Both the position numbers and the translations under genes were made by a program. 64,000 nucleotides of DNA from contig NZ_BCPT01000015.1 of assembly GCF_001544095.1 (NCBI RefSeq), positions 18,214 through 82,213 of the forward strand, given 5' to 3'. Of the stretch, positions 52,834-63,912 are shown piece by piece. The stretch's first letter is position 1. Each line of letters starts with the position of its first letter. The notes beneath the pieces were generated by a model, which saw only the letters and a program-made list of their open reading frames with translations, searched no databases and was not told the DNA's origin. The stretch comes from Enterococcus casseliflavus NBRC 100478 (lineage in GTDB: Bacteria > Bacillota > Bacilli > Lactobacillales > Enterococcaceae).

Positions 52834-53102
52834 GTACCAAAAGTACTTCATTATCTTAGCACTCCATTGTTGAAAAATCAATCATTCTTTTGAAAAAAAT
52901 ATGCGCTTTTTTCAGTTGAGAAACTGGCGTTATCTTAATAAAACACCATTTGTTTCCCAAATTCAAATGATAGGAAATTCTTAAAAGATTGATCAGATTG
53001 CTTTAAAAACTCAGAAAACCGTGATAAAATGTATCTAGTTATCAAAACTAGATGATTAGTTTGTGATAATCTAACCTTCTGTTCGTCAAAATGGAGGATG
53101 AC

Positions 53103-53669
53103 ATGGAAAAATTACAAGCAGACATGAAAAATTGGGGCAATTCATTGCTGAATTTCCACCTGCCGAGATGGGAAGAATTGCCAACGCTGGAACTGTATAT
53201 GGATCAGGTGATCACATTGATCGATCAATATTTATCGCCGGTGATCCAAACGGAAAAGCATCCGCTATTGACCTCTTCCATGGTCAATAATTATGTCAAA
53301 AAAGGGATGATTCCAGCACCAGAGAAGAAACGTTACAATCAAAAGCATCTCGCATTTTTGATTGCGATCACGATGCTCAAGCAAGTGCTGACGATTCCTG
53401 AAATAAAGACGGGGATCCTTTTTCAAGGGAAAGTCGTCGGCATCAGAAATGCCTACAATGTATTTTGTGAAGAACAAGAAAAAGCGATCCACCTTGTCGG
53501 CAAAGAAGCAATGGGAGAACCCGAACAAATGACGTCGGAACCGATCCCAATTGAATTAGTAGCCATGAAAGGTGCGACGCGTTCCTTTGCCAACAAACTA
53601 TTGGCAGAAAAAACGATTGAATTAGAAGTCATTTATTTAGACACACATAAAGGAGAAGACCATGAATAA
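53103..53669 (+). CDS. DUF1836 protein
   Basis: Protein of 188 aa. DUF1836 proteins carry a MerR-like HTH, visible here as LTSSMVNNYVKKGMIPAPEKKRYNQKHLAFLIAITMLKQVL. I start at 53103, using GGAGGATGAC as ribosome site; an ATG at 53091 overlaps that site. It overlaps degV by 8 bases, so the two are cotranscribed. A regulatory or lipid-linked role with DegV is possible but not established. Confidence 0.83.
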   Translation: MEKLQADMKNWGNSLLNFHLPRWEELPTLELYMDQVITLIDQYLSPVIQTEKHPLLTSSMVNNYVKKGMIPAPEKKRYNQKHLAFLIAITMLKQVLTIPEIKTGILFQGKVVGIRNAYNVFCEEQEKAIHLVGKEAMGEPEQMTSEPIPIELVAMKGATRSFANKLLAEKTIELEVIYLDTHKGEDHE

Positions 53670-54522
53670 AGAGAAAATTGCCCTATTAGTTGATTCAGGT
53701 ACCGATGTTCCCGCACAGATCATGGAGCAATACGGCATGTATATGCTGCCATTGCAAATTATCTACAAGGATCGGACCTATACCGATAAAGTTGATATTA
53801 CTGCGGAAGAAATCTACGAGCGCTTGCCGCAAGAGATCCCTAGTACCTCGTTACCTGACGGGGCTGCGATCGGGGAAATCTTTGATCGGATCAAAGCCGA
53901 TGGGTATGAGAAAGTCTTTGCCGTAACCATCTCCAGCGGATTGAGCGGAACGTTTAACGTCGTTCGCCTGTTAGGTGAACAACGGACGGATCTTGAGGTT
54001 TTCGTGCTTGATACGAAAAATATCGGAATCGGTGCAGGGCTGCAAGCGATTCGTGCAGCAGAACTGTTAGAAAAAGGCGTGACTTGGGAAGAACTGCGGG
54101 CACAATTAACGAATGAAGTGCCGAAAAACAAAGTCTTTTTCAACGTAGCTACCTTAGAGTATTTACAAAAAGGCGGCCGCATCGGTCTGGTTGCATCCAT
54201 CTTAGGCAATGCCTTGAAATTGAATCCAATTATCTCTTGTAATGAAGAAGGGATCTACTATACGGTCGCAAAATCTCGTGGACGGAAGAAAAGCTTGGAC
54301 AAAACCGTTGACTTGATCAAGCAATTCATCGGTGATCATCGCCATGTGCGTTTAGCCGTGGCGCAAGGTGATGCACTGCAAGAAGCCAAAGAGATGAAAG
54401 CACGATTAGAAGCCGAATTTCCTAAGGTCAAAGAAATCTTATTTGGACAAATCTCTCCCGCATTAGTCGTCCATACGGGTCCTGGGTTGTTAGGGATCGG
54501 TATCCAGCTTTTAGAAGAGTAA
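53662..54522 (+). CDS. DegV-family fatty-acid-binding protein
   Basis: Protein of 286 aa: KIALLVDSGTDVP at the start, SGLSGTFNVVRLL and TLEYLQKGGRIGLVAS are DegV-family hallmarks. FakB proteins of this family present fatty acids to the kinase FakA for phosphorylation, so a role in fatty-acid incorporation is likely. It is coupled to DUF1836 upstream and ends at a terminator. Confidence 0.92.
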   Translation: MNKEKIALLVDSGTDVPAQIMEQYGMYMLPLQIIYKDRTYTDKVDITAEEIYERLPQEIPSTSLPDGAAIGEIFDRIKADGYEKVFAVTISSGLSGTFNVVRLLGEQRTDLEVFVLDTKNIGIGAGLQAIRAAELLEKGVTWEELRAQLTNEVPKNKVFFNVATLEYLQKGGRIGLVASILGNALKLNPIISCNEEGIYYTVAKSRGRKKSLDKTVDLIKQFIGDHRHVRLAVAQGDALQEAKEMKARLEAEFPKVKEILFGQISPALVVHTGPGLLGIGIQLLEE

Positions 54523-54553
54523 AAAAGAAAGGCCCCTTGCCTTTCTTTTTTTG
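54521..54553 (+). terminator. Terminator after degV
   Basis: Stem AAAGAAAGGC / GCCTTTCTTT with loop CCCTT and T-run. Confidence 0.85.
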
Positions 54554-54654
54554 TGCTTTCCTTAAGAATGAGGCTGCGGTTTTTGGGAAAGATGAAAAGC
54601 CCGTTTAAATAATGTATAATAAGTAAGAAACCAAAAAAAATTGAGGTGACATTT

Positions 54655-55359
54655 TTGAAAAAGATCCTAGTCGTGGACGATGAGAAACCAATTTCTGATA
54701 TCGTCAAATTTAATTTAACCAAAGAAGGATATGAAGTATATACCGCCTATGATGGAGAAGAGGCATTAGAAAAAGTAGCCGAGGTCGATCCTGATCTGAT
54801 TTTGCTTGATTTGATGCTGCCAAAAATGGATGGGTTGGAAGTTGCACGGGAAGTGCGCAAAACCCATGACATGCCGATCATCATGGTCACAGCCAAAGAT
54901 TCTGAAATCGATAAAGTACTAGGCCTCGAGCTTGGTGCGGACGATTATGTAACCAAACCATTTTCAAACCGGGAATTGGTGGCCCGCGTCAAAGCCAATC
55001 TGCGTCGCGGCTCGGCAGCTGCGAAGGAAGCAGACGATAACGCCAACAGCGAATTAACGATTGGTGATTTAACCATTCATCCTGATGCGTACATGGTCAC
55101 TAAAAATGGTGCAGCCATTGAATTGACGCACCGAGAGTTTGAATTGATGCACTACTTGGCAAAACATCTTGGTCAAGTGATGACCCGGGAGCATTTATTG
55201 CAAACGGTTTGGGGCTATGACTACTTTGGTGATGTCCGGACCGTTGACGTGACGGTGCGTCGTTTACGTGAAAAAATCGAAGACAGCCCGAGCCATCCAA
55301 ATTATTTGGTTACTCGTCGCGGAGTGGGCTATTACTTGCGGAACCCAGAACAGGAATAA
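54655..55359 (+). CDS. walR: WalR (YycF/VicR) response regulator
   Basis: OmpR-family regulator of 234 aa, the master controller of cell-wall hydrolases in Firmicutes. Receiver with phospho-acceptor D52 in [13 protein letters not shown], conserved T and K in MVTAKD and DYVTKPF, and a C-terminal winged helix ([24 protein letters not shown]...[11 protein letters not shown]). Start TTG 54655 is 7 bases after GAGGTG, giving [10 protein letters not shown]; the GTG at 54646 overlaps the site. TATAAT at 54615-54620 is the likely -10. It leads the five-gene wal operon. Confidence 0.96.
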   Translation: MKKILVVDDEKPISDIVKFNLTKEGYEVYTAYDGEEALEKVAEVDPDLILLDLMLPKMDGLEVAREVRKTHDMPIIMVTAKDSEIDKVLGLELGADDYVTKPFSNRELVARVKANLRRGSAAAKEADDNANSELTIGDLTIHPDAYMVTKNGAAIELTHREFELMHYLAKHLGQVMTREHLLQTVWGYDYFGDVRTVDVTVRRLREKIEDSPSHPNYLVTRRGVGYYLRNPEQE

Positions 55360-55362
55360 GCT

Positions 55363-57204
55363 ATGAAAAATAAAGTTCGCTTTTTTCAATCGGTGAACTT
55401 CAAAATCGCCCTGACTTTTATCTTGATCTTATTGATTGCGATCCAGATTATCGGGGCGTATTTTATTCGCGAATTGGAAAGAACAACGGTCGATGCCTTC
55501 AAACGCGACATGGAGGCACGTGCCAGCACGTTAGTGGTAACGTTAGGCTCTGAATTGAGTCGAATGGATAATGATGACGGTTTAGATTGGGATTCCATGA
55601 ATGCTTCCTTGAATCGTATCTTAACGAGTACCAACTCATCGGAAATTTTGGAGATGCGGGTGGTGGATGAGCAAGGGATCATTCGTGCAACCACCAATAT
55701 CAATGATCGTGGCTCGGTGGGAGAAAAAAATGATTACCGTGATTACGATACGAACCGCAGTGAAGTCCTCTATGATGAATCCAGCGGCCAGCGGGTGTTC
55801 AATATCGTGCAGTCGATCCAATCACCGACAGGGGATACCGTTTTAGGAACCCTTTATTTACGGAGCAATCTTGAGTCAAAATACAATGAAGTCAGTACGA
55901 CTGCGGTCATTTTTGTGACAGCCTCACTGATTGCGGCAGTGATTTCGATCATTGTGGCACTATTGGTCTCTCGTTCCATCACCCAACCGATCGGAGAGAT
56001 GCGCGAACAAGCGATTCGCATCGCCAAAGGAGATTATAGCCGCAAGGTCGCGATTCATGGAAAAGATGAATTGGGGCAACTGGCGGAGACCTTTAATCAA
56101 CTAGGAGAACGAATCGAAGAGACTCAAGAGGCGATGGAATCTGAGCGAAACCGCTTGGACAGCGTCTTGTCTCACATGACAGACGGCGTTGTTGCCACCG
56201 ACCGACGAGGCAAAGTCATTACCATCAATGAGATGGCGATGTCCTTGTTAAATGTCAGCAACGAAGAAGCGATCGGGCAGTCGATTTTGACGTTATTGGA
56301 AATCGATGAAGAATACACGTTACGAAAGCTTTTGGAAAATCCTGAAGACATGCTGTTGGAGCGTCCTAGTAATGATTTGACGGGAACAAATATGATTTTG
56401 CGCATCGATTTCTCCATGATTCGTCGGGAGTCTGGCTTTATTTCTGGGTTAGTTGCGGTGATGCACGATGTTACAGAGCAAGAAAAAAATGAACAGGAAC
56501 GGCGAGAGTTCGTTTCCAACGTTTCTCATGAGTTACGGACACCATTAACGAGTATGCGCAGCTACATCGAAGCGTTGAGTGAGGGTGCTTGGAAAGACCC
56601 AGAAATTGCGCCGAACTTTTTGAAAGTGACGTTGGATGAAACGGATCGAATGATTCGGATGATCAATGACTTGTTGAGTCTGTCGCGGATGGATAGCGGC
56701 AATTCGCAACTGCAGTTGGAATACATCAATTTCAATGAAATGGTCAATTTCGTGTTGGATCGTTTTGACATGATGGTGACGAATGAAAGCAAAAAATACT
56801 TGATTCGTCGGGAGTTCACTAAACGAGAATTATGGTTGGAAGTCGATACCGATAAAATGATCCAAGTGATCGATAACATCATGAATAATGCCATCAAATA
56901 TTCGCCAGATGGCGGGATCATTACGGTGAAATTGATGGAGACCCATAACAACATCGTACTTAGCATCAATGACCAAGGACTAGGGATTCCGAAAAAAGAT
57001 CTCGCAAAGATCTTTGATCGTTTTTACCGAGTCGACAAAGCTCGTGCCCGTCAGCAAGGAGGTACTGGCTTAGGATTGGCGATCTCACGAGAAGTCATCA
57101 AAGCTCATGGCGGTGCGATTTGGGCGGAAAGTCGAGAAAATCGCGGGTCAACATTTTACATCATGTTGCCGTATGAACCGTATGAGGAGGATTGGTGGGT
57201 ATGA
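55363..57204 (+). CDS. walK: WalK (YycG/VicK) sensor histidine kinase
   Basis: Membrane kinase of 613 aa: two membrane segments (about 12-32 and 183-205) bracket an extracellular PAS-like domain, then HAMP, cytoplasmic PAS, HisKA with H389 in FVSNVSHELRTPLTS, and HATPase with NAIKYSPDGG, DQGLGI and GGTGLGLAI. It senses wall synthesis status and phosphorylates WalR. It begins 3 bases after walR and overlaps walH by 4. Confidence 0.96.
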   Translation: MKNKVRFFQSVNFKIALTFILILLIAIQIIGAYFIRELERTTVDAFKRDMEARASTLVVTLGSELSRMDNDDGLDWDSMNASLNRILTSTNSSEILEMRVVDEQGIIRATTNINDRGSVGEKNDYRDYDTNRSEVLYDESSGQRVFNIVQSIQSPTGDTVLGTLYLRSNLESKYNEVSTTAVIFVTASLIAAVISIIVALLVSRSITQPIGEMREQAIRIAKGDYSRKVAIHGKDELGQLAETFNQLGERIEETQEAMESERNRLDSVLSHMTDGVVATDRRGKVITINEMAMSLLNVSNEEAIGQSILTLLEIDEEYTLRKLLENPEDMLLERPSNDLTGTNMILRIDFSMIRRESGFISGLVAVMHDVTEQEKNEQERREFVSNVSHELRTPLTSMRSYIEALSEGAWKDPEIAPNFLKVTLDETDRMIRMINDLLSLSRMDSGNSQLQLEYINFNEMVNFVLDRFDMMVTNESKKYLIRREFTKRELWLEVDTDKMIQVIDNIMNNAIKYSPDGGIITVKLMETHNNIVLSINDQGLGIPKKDLAKIFDRFYRVDKARARQQGGTGLGLAISREVIKAHGGAIWAESRENRGSTFYIMLPYEPYEEDWWV

Positions 57205-58511
57205 GAATCTCAGAAAAAATCATTCGTGTAGGCTTGATCGTAATGATCGCCTTGAGTTTTTATTTCTCCTATATGATTTGGCTGAATCCGACTGGGTTCA
57301 ACAATGCCAGCACGGAAACAGATACCGGCGTCAATCCTTCGGTTCAAACCTACAAACAAAAAAGCGATTTGTTTTTGCCCCTGTATTTGACTTGGAATGA
57401 CGAGGACGCGATCAAAGAAACCAACTCTGAAGCGGTGATTCGTGAGATCCAAGAGGCGATCAATGAGGCAACGATCAGTGATTTGACGCTGCGAACCTAT
57501 GGCGAGGAACAAGCTTTTTCAAAAGCCCAAGAAGTCAATCAAGGGGTGTCCTTAAACTACTATACAACGTTTTACTTGAAAGATTATGAGAAAACCTTTG
57601 AAAAAGAGCTGTCCTTAGAGGACGAAAGTGAAACAGAGGATTTTCCGTTTTCCCGCATCCAGTTTGACCTTGAAGAAAACACGATCCAATTTGTTGATTT
57701 TACCCATCAACGAGTGGTGCGAGGAAAAATCGACTGGGACAAAAGCCAAGTAAAACACTTACTAGCAGACAACCCTCGAGAATGGACGACAATGGTGGCA
57801 GATGAAGAACGATCCAGCAAGCAATATTATACGCAGGATTCGATCAAGCTGAAAAAATACAGCTACTATTCTTCGACTCAATCTCAGAGCTTGTTTCGAG
57901 AAGCCTTTTTCAGCAATCCTAAAAACGTCAAGATCAATGATGAAAGTGTCGATACCTACTATTATGAAGGTGGGCAAAACATGACGGTCTTGCAAGATCA
58001 GCAGCAAGTCAAGTTTGAAACTACCACAGATGATTCCGATGAAACGGATCTGGCGATGTTGAGTGCGGATTATATTATTCGTTTAGGCAACAATTTTGGG
58101 ACGATCCGCTATTTTGATCAACAAGACAAGCACTTGGATTATCGGGTTTTCGTTGAAGGCTATCCAGTCTTTAGTACTGGTGGTCAAGGGGTGATCAGTG
58201 TGGCTTTTTCAGAAAGTGGTCAGACCGGCAGTCGGGAAATGACGATTTCTGCCAGTTTGAACGCGATTCAAGTGCCGATTCCTTCTGAAACCGAGATTGA
58301 ATTACCCTCTAGTTTGTCGGTCAAAAATGATCTGATTGCGGCAGGGGCTGATCCTGAATTATTGCAACAGATCATCGTTGGCTATCAATGGGGGGAGATC
58401 AAAGATGCACCACTCGTTGATTTGACGCCTGCTTGGTATGTCAATTATGACTCGTCTTGGATCAGTTATGATGCATTAATGACAAAATTAGCAGAAACGG
58501 AGGAGAATTAA
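57201..58511 (+). CDS. walH: WalH (YycH) regulator of WalK
   Basis: Protein of 436 aa with one N-terminal membrane anchor (VGLIVMIALSFYFSYMIWL) and a large extracellular domain. YycH forms a complex with YycI and WalK to set kinase activity. ATG 57201 overlaps the walK stop (ATGA). Confidence 0.9.
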   Translation: MRISEKIIRVGLIVMIALSFYFSYMIWLNPTGFNNASTETDTGVNPSVQTYKQKSDLFLPLYLTWNDEDAIKETNSEAVIREIQEAINEATISDLTLRTYGEEQAFSKAQEVNQGVSLNYYTTFYLKDYEKTFEKELSLEDESETEDFPFSRIQFDLEENTIQFVDFTHQRVVRGKIDWDKSQVKHLLADNPREWTTMVADEERSSKQYYTQDSIKLKKYSYYSSTQSQSLFREAFFSNPKNVKINDESVDTYYYEGGQNMTVLQDQQQVKFETTTDDSDETDLAMLSADYIIRLGNNFGTIRYFDQQDKHLDYRVFVEGYPVFSTGGQGVISVAFSESGQTGSREMTISASLNAIQVPIPSETEIELPSSLSVKNDLIAAGADPELLQQIIVGYQWGEIKDAPLVDLTPAWYVNYDSSWISYDALMTKLAETEEN

Positions 58512-59366
58512 TTGGATTTTAAACGAATCGAATGGATTTTTTTCCTCGCTTTTCTTGGTCTGAACGTCTTTTTATTCAATGTTTACAGTGAGGCTCGCAG
58601 CGAGCATCAGATGGTTTCACAATCAAACCAAACGATTCCTATCGAACAACGTCTCGAGTCTGAGGACATTCGGTATTCTGGCGAATTATCAGATGAGGTC
58701 TTGAGTGGCTATTATTTGAGCGGTGAACAGACGGATTTTGATGTGGAGCTACGAAATCCGCAACTCAATACGCAGTTCAAAAGAGGGTCGACGGTCAAAG
58801 GTCAGCAGTTGATCCATGTCTCAACCAATGGCTTTTACATCAGTGATGATTCCCAAACGGAAGAAACCGTCAATGGTTTTTTGCAACGAAAAGATCAAGT
58901 CCTGTTTGGGGATGAATATGACTATTTGGAAAACCTCTCTGTCTTGAACGCCAATCATCCGACCGTGGTGGCGGTTCAATCCTATGAAGGCATTCCTTTC
59001 AATGACAGCTCAAGTCGAATCGATATCACCTTAGAACAAACGGATGATCTATTGCAGATTGCTCGTTACACGCAAACACATATCTCCAATATTACGCCTC
59101 TAAGGGAAAAGATGACGGTCTATTCAGAAAAAGAAGCAGTAAATACGCTTTATCTAAACAACAAGCTGCCGAGTCACTCGAAAATTCTCTGGACGGAATT
59201 AGCCTATACGATGATTTTGAAGGTTAGGGAAAAAAATGTGTATATTCCTGCATGGTTTATTGCGTTCCAATTAGATGGCGATGACACCATCCAAATCGAA
59301 ACGGTCAATGCCTTTAGCAATCGGATCATCACGAATAATGCCGTTCAAAAGGTAGAAAATCCATAA
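58512..59366 (+). CDS. walI: WalI (YycI) regulator of WalK
   Basis: Protein of 284 aa with a single N-terminal membrane segment (IEWIFFLAFLGLNVFLFNVY) and an extracellular YycI domain. TTG start 58512 directly follows the walH stop with GGAGGAG as ribosome site. It partners with WalH. Confidence 0.9.
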   Translation: MDFKRIEWIFFLAFLGLNVFLFNVYSEARSEHQMVSQSNQTIPIEQRLESEDIRYSGELSDEVLSGYYLSGEQTDFDVELRNPQLNTQFKRGSTVKGQQLIHVSTNGFYISDDSQTEETVNGFLQRKDQVLFGDEYDYLENLSVLNANHPTVVAVQSYEGIPFNDSSSRIDITLEQTDDLLQIARYTQTHISNITPLREKMTVYSEKEAVNTLYLNNKLPSHSKILWTELAYTMILKVREKNVYIPAWFIAFQLDGDDTIQIETVNAFSNRIITNNAVQKVENP

Positions 59367-59421
59367 AAAAGCGGGTATAATGGAACTCGTTGAAACAACC
59401 AGAGAGGAAGTCACGTAAACC

Positions 59422-60228
59422 ATGATGAAGGAAAATGCCTTTCAAGTAAGTATCCTAGCCAGCGGAAGTTCAGGAAATTCGCTCTATATCGAAAGCAATA
59501 AAAAGCGGATCTTAGTGGATGCCGGTTTGAGCGGCAAGAAGATCACTTCATTATTGGATGAAGTAGGGCGGAAACCAGAAGACTTGGACGCCATTCTTGT
59601 GACCCACGAACACCGGGATCATATCCACGGTGTCGGAGTACTGGCGCGAAAATACAAACTTGATGTCTATGCGAATACAAAAACATGGCAAGCGATTGAT
59701 CCAATGATCGGTAACGTCGCTGTCGAACAAAAACATATCTTTGAAATGGGAAAAGTGCTGACCTTGGGTGACTTGGACATTGAAAGCTTTGGCGTCTCTC
59801 ACGATGCTGCAGCGCCGCAATTTTATCGTTTCCATAAAGACGGCAAATCATTCGTGATGTTGACGGACACCGGTTATTGCAGCGATCATGTGCGAGGCAT
59901 TATCAAAGGCGCCGATGCGTACCTTGTGGAAAGCAACCATGACCTAGAAATGCTGCGAATGGGCCCTTACCCATGGAGCCTCAAACAGCGAATTCTTGGA
60001 GATCGTGGTCACTTATCGAATGAAGATGGCGCTCTGGTCATGACGGATATCTTGACCGACAATACCAAACGGGTCTATCTTGGTCATTTAAGTAAAGAAA
60101 ACAACTTGAAAGAGTTGGCGCACTTAACGATGGTCAACACCATGAAAGAACATGATCTAGGTGTTGGAGAAACATTTGAAGTCTATGATACCGATCCTGA
60201 CAAAGCGACGGAGTTATTTGCAATCTAA
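59422..60228 (+). CDS. walJ: WalJ (YycJ) metallo-beta-lactamase-fold hydrolase
   Basis: Cytosolic MBL-fold protein of 268 aa. The metal site is in LVTHEHRDHIHGVG, with further residues in LTDTGYCSD and SNHD. It acts as a 5'-3' exonuclease-like phosphodiesterase in related bacteria and is the fifth wal gene. The htrA gene that often follows is absent here; an RpiR regulator comes next. Confidence 0.93.
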   Translation: MMKENAFQVSILASGSSGNSLYIESNKKRILVDAGLSGKKITSLLDEVGRKPEDLDAILVTHEHRDHIHGVGVLARKYKLDVYANTKTWQAIDPMIGNVAVEQKHIFEMGKVLTLGDLDIESFGVSHDAAAPQFYRFHKDGKSFVMLTDTGYCSDHVRGIIKGADAYLVESNHDLEMLRMGPYPWSLKQRILGDRGHLSNEDGALVMTDILTDNTKRVYLGHLSKENNLKELAHLTMVNTMKEHDLGVGETFEVYDTDPDKATELFAI

Positions 60229-60270
60229 TCGATCAACAAAGGATAAAATTGTCGGGTGGAGGCAGCAGGT

Positions 60271-61008
60271 ATGTTTGATGAAGAAAAAATCAAGCGTCTG
60301 AACGAGCTTGAAATGGCTGTTTATAAGTACATTGTCCAGCATTTTGAAGAGATCGATCAACTGACGATCCGCGAATTGTCAGCTGCATGCCATGTCTCGA
60401 CCTCGACGATTTTACGATGTATCACGAAATTAGGCTATCGCGGGTATTCAGAGTTAAAGTATGCGATCTGTCAAAAAAAGGAACAAGATGCACGAGCGTT
60501 TGATCTTTTCTATGATGCAACGATCCAAGTCAATACATTCTTAAAAAAAGTCAATAATGAAGATTACCGTAAGTTTATCCAGCCAGCGGTAGAACTGATT
60601 CTTTCCGCACGCCATGTGGCGTTTTCAGGTATCGGCACAAGTGGCATTCTTGGCACCTATGGCAGCCGCTATTTTGCTAATTTAGGCATCAATGCCTATA
60701 GCATCGTCGATCCCTTTTTGCCAGTACCGCCTCGTGGGATGGAAAATACGTTAGCGATCATTTTATCAGTTTCGGGGGAAACCATTCAAATGATCAAGCA
60801 AACGGAGGACTTCAAACGGTATGGGGCAAAAGTACTCAGTATCACTAATGATGAAAAATCGACGATCGCCCAAATGGCAGATTACAATATTTCCTACTAT
60901 ATGCCCGTCGTCAGTGGGGGAAAAGAAGTCGATTTGAACCTGACGACGCAAGTCCCAGTGATTACACTGATCGAACTTTTAGCCCATCAAGTCTACAAGC
61001 AAATCTAA
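60271..61008 (+). CDS. RpiR/MurR-family regulator
   Basis: Protein of 245 aa: HTH domain (LTIRELSAACHVSTSTILRCITKLGYRGYSELKYAI) and a SIS sugar-phosphate-binding domain (FSGIGTSGILGTYGSRYFANLGI...ILSVSGETIQMI). ATG 60271 is better spaced from GGAGG than GTG 60256. It probably senses a phosphosugar and controls the beta-glucoside PTS genes downstream. Confidence 0.9.
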   Translation: MFDEEKIKRLNELEMAVYKYIVQHFEEIDQLTIRELSAACHVSTSTILRCITKLGYRGYSELKYAICQKKEQDARAFDLFYDATIQVNTFLKKVNNEDYRKFIQPAVELILSARHVAFSGIGTSGILGTYGSRYFANLGINAYSIVDPFLPVPPRGMENTLAIILSVSGETIQMIKQTEDFKRYGAKVLSITNDEKSTIAQMADYNISYYMPVVSGGKEVDLNLTTQVPVITLIELLAHQVYKQI

Positions 61009-61016
61009 GTGATCGT

Positions 61017-61043
61017 AAAAAAACAGCTTCGGCTGTTTTTTTT
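61017..61043 (+). terminator. Terminator after the RpiR gene
   Basis: Stem AAAAAACAGC / GCTGTTTTTT with tetraloop TTCG and a T-run. Confidence 0.85.
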
Positions 61044-61109
61044 GTTGGAACATGTTTCATAACTTAGAAAAGCTATAGGCAAGGGGAATATTATCTATTA
61101 AGATTTATT

Positions 61110-61123
61110 TGTAAGCGAATTCA
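61110..61123 (+). promoter_or_regulatory. cre-like site (CcpA)
   Basis: TGTAAGCGAATTCA matches 13 of 14 positions of TGWAANCGNTNWCA. It lies 40 bases before the PTS IIC gene, so carbon catabolite repression is likely. Confidence 0.6.
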
Positions 61124-61163
61124 CTGGCCGGTGGATGGAATTTTATTTTAGGAGTGATGTGAG

Positions 61164-62456
61164 ATGAACGAATGGATCAATGAGAAATTATTACCCCCAA
61201 TATTAAAATTTGTCAATACGAAAGCAATCACTGCATTAAGAAACGGTATGCTCTATACGATGCCCTTTTCAATCGTAGGATCGATTTTCCTACTATTAGC
61301 AAACTTTCCCGTCCAGTCGATTGCGGATTGGGTAACGAATAGCGGCTTAGGTGAATACTTCAACCAAGCCTATGGCGCCTCTTTTGCAATTATGGCCTTT
61401 TTCGCCGTAATGGGCATCGCCTATTCATATGTAAAAGCAGAAGGTTACGAAGGACTCCCTGCAGGAATGATTGGTTTAGTTATTTTCTTATTAACTATGG
61501 AGTCAAGTGTGACGGATGCTGAAGCAAATGTGACCATCGCAAATGTCATTGATAAGACGTGGACCGGTGGACAAGGAATGATCAGTGCCATCTTAGTGGG
61601 ACTTTTTGTGGGTTGGGGTTATACGTGGTTCTTGAAACGCGACATCCGAATCAAACTGCCAGAGCAAGTACCCACCAATGTCGCAAACTCATTTACAGCA
61701 TTGATTCCAGCCGCTGTTTTGACGACCATCGCATTAGGCATTTATATTTTCTTTGATAAAGTTTTTCAAACAACCGTGGTCGAATGGATCTACACCGTGA
61801 TTCAAAGTCCAATGCAAGGGGTGACGGATTCCCTTGGTGGTGCAATGATGCTAGGCTTCTTAGTGCCATTCTTGTGGTTCTTTGGGGTTCATGGTTCGAC
61901 GATCGTGGGCGGGATCATGGGACCAATTTTACAAGCCAATTCATTAGCCAATACGGCTATTCTTGAATCTGGTAAAGCATTGACATTAGAAAATGGCGGA
62001 CACATCGTGACCCAGCAGTTTTTGGATCAATTTATGACGGTAACTGGCGCAGGAATGACGATTGGGATCGTGCTATACATGGTGGCTTTTGCCCGTTCGG
62101 CGCAGTTCAAACAATTAGGACGTCTTTCCTTGATACCGGCATTCTTTAATATCAATGAACCAATTATTTTTGCGACACCGATCGTCATGAACCCAATCAT
62201 GGTATTACCATTTATTTTGACACCGATGGTTTCAGGCGTGATCACGTATTTTGCACTTTATACCGGTATCGTACCGCTATTTACTGCTGTGCAAGTTCCA
62301 TGGACGACCCCGCCGATCATTTCAGGTTTTCTAGTAGGTGGCATTCGGACCGCTATTTTACAATTTGTTGTTTTAGCAATCGGCTTCTTTATTTACTATC
62401 CTTTCATTCGTAAAGTCGATAGTTTGAACTATAAACAAGAAACAGAGATCGTTTAA
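61164..62456 (+). CDS. Lactose/cellobiose-type PTS EIIC permease
   Basis: Membrane channel of 430 aa, typical for CelB/LacE-type IIC proteins: MNEWINEKLLPPILKFVNTKAITALRNGMLYTMPFSIVGSIFLL at the start (first 20 residues diagnostic) and FFGVHGSTIVGGIMGPI with FNINEPIIFATPIVMNP in the sugar-binding half. EIIA and EIIB are not adjacent and must come from elsewhere. Confidence 0.93.
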   Translation: MNEWINEKLLPPILKFVNTKAITALRNGMLYTMPFSIVGSIFLLLANFPVQSIADWVTNSGLGEYFNQAYGASFAIMAFFAVMGIAYSYVKAEGYEGLPAGMIGLVIFLLTMESSVTDAEANVTIANVIDKTWTGGQGMISAILVGLFVGWGYTWFLKRDIRIKLPEQVPTNVANSFTALIPAAVLTTIALGIYIFFDKVFQTTVVEWIYTVIQSPMQGVTDSLGGAMMLGFLVPFLWFFGVHGSTIVGGIMGPILQANSLANTAILESGKALTLENGGHIVTQQFLDQFMTVTGAGMTIGIVLYMVAFARSAQFKQLGRLSLIPAFFNINEPIIFATPIVMNPIMVLPFILTPMVSGVITYFALYTGIVPLFTAVQVPWTTPPIISGFLVGGIRTAILQFVVLAIGFFIYYPFIRKVDSLNYKQETEIV

Positions 62457-62475
62457 TACCAAGGAAGCAGGTTGA

Positions 62476-63912
<1,437 letters not shown>

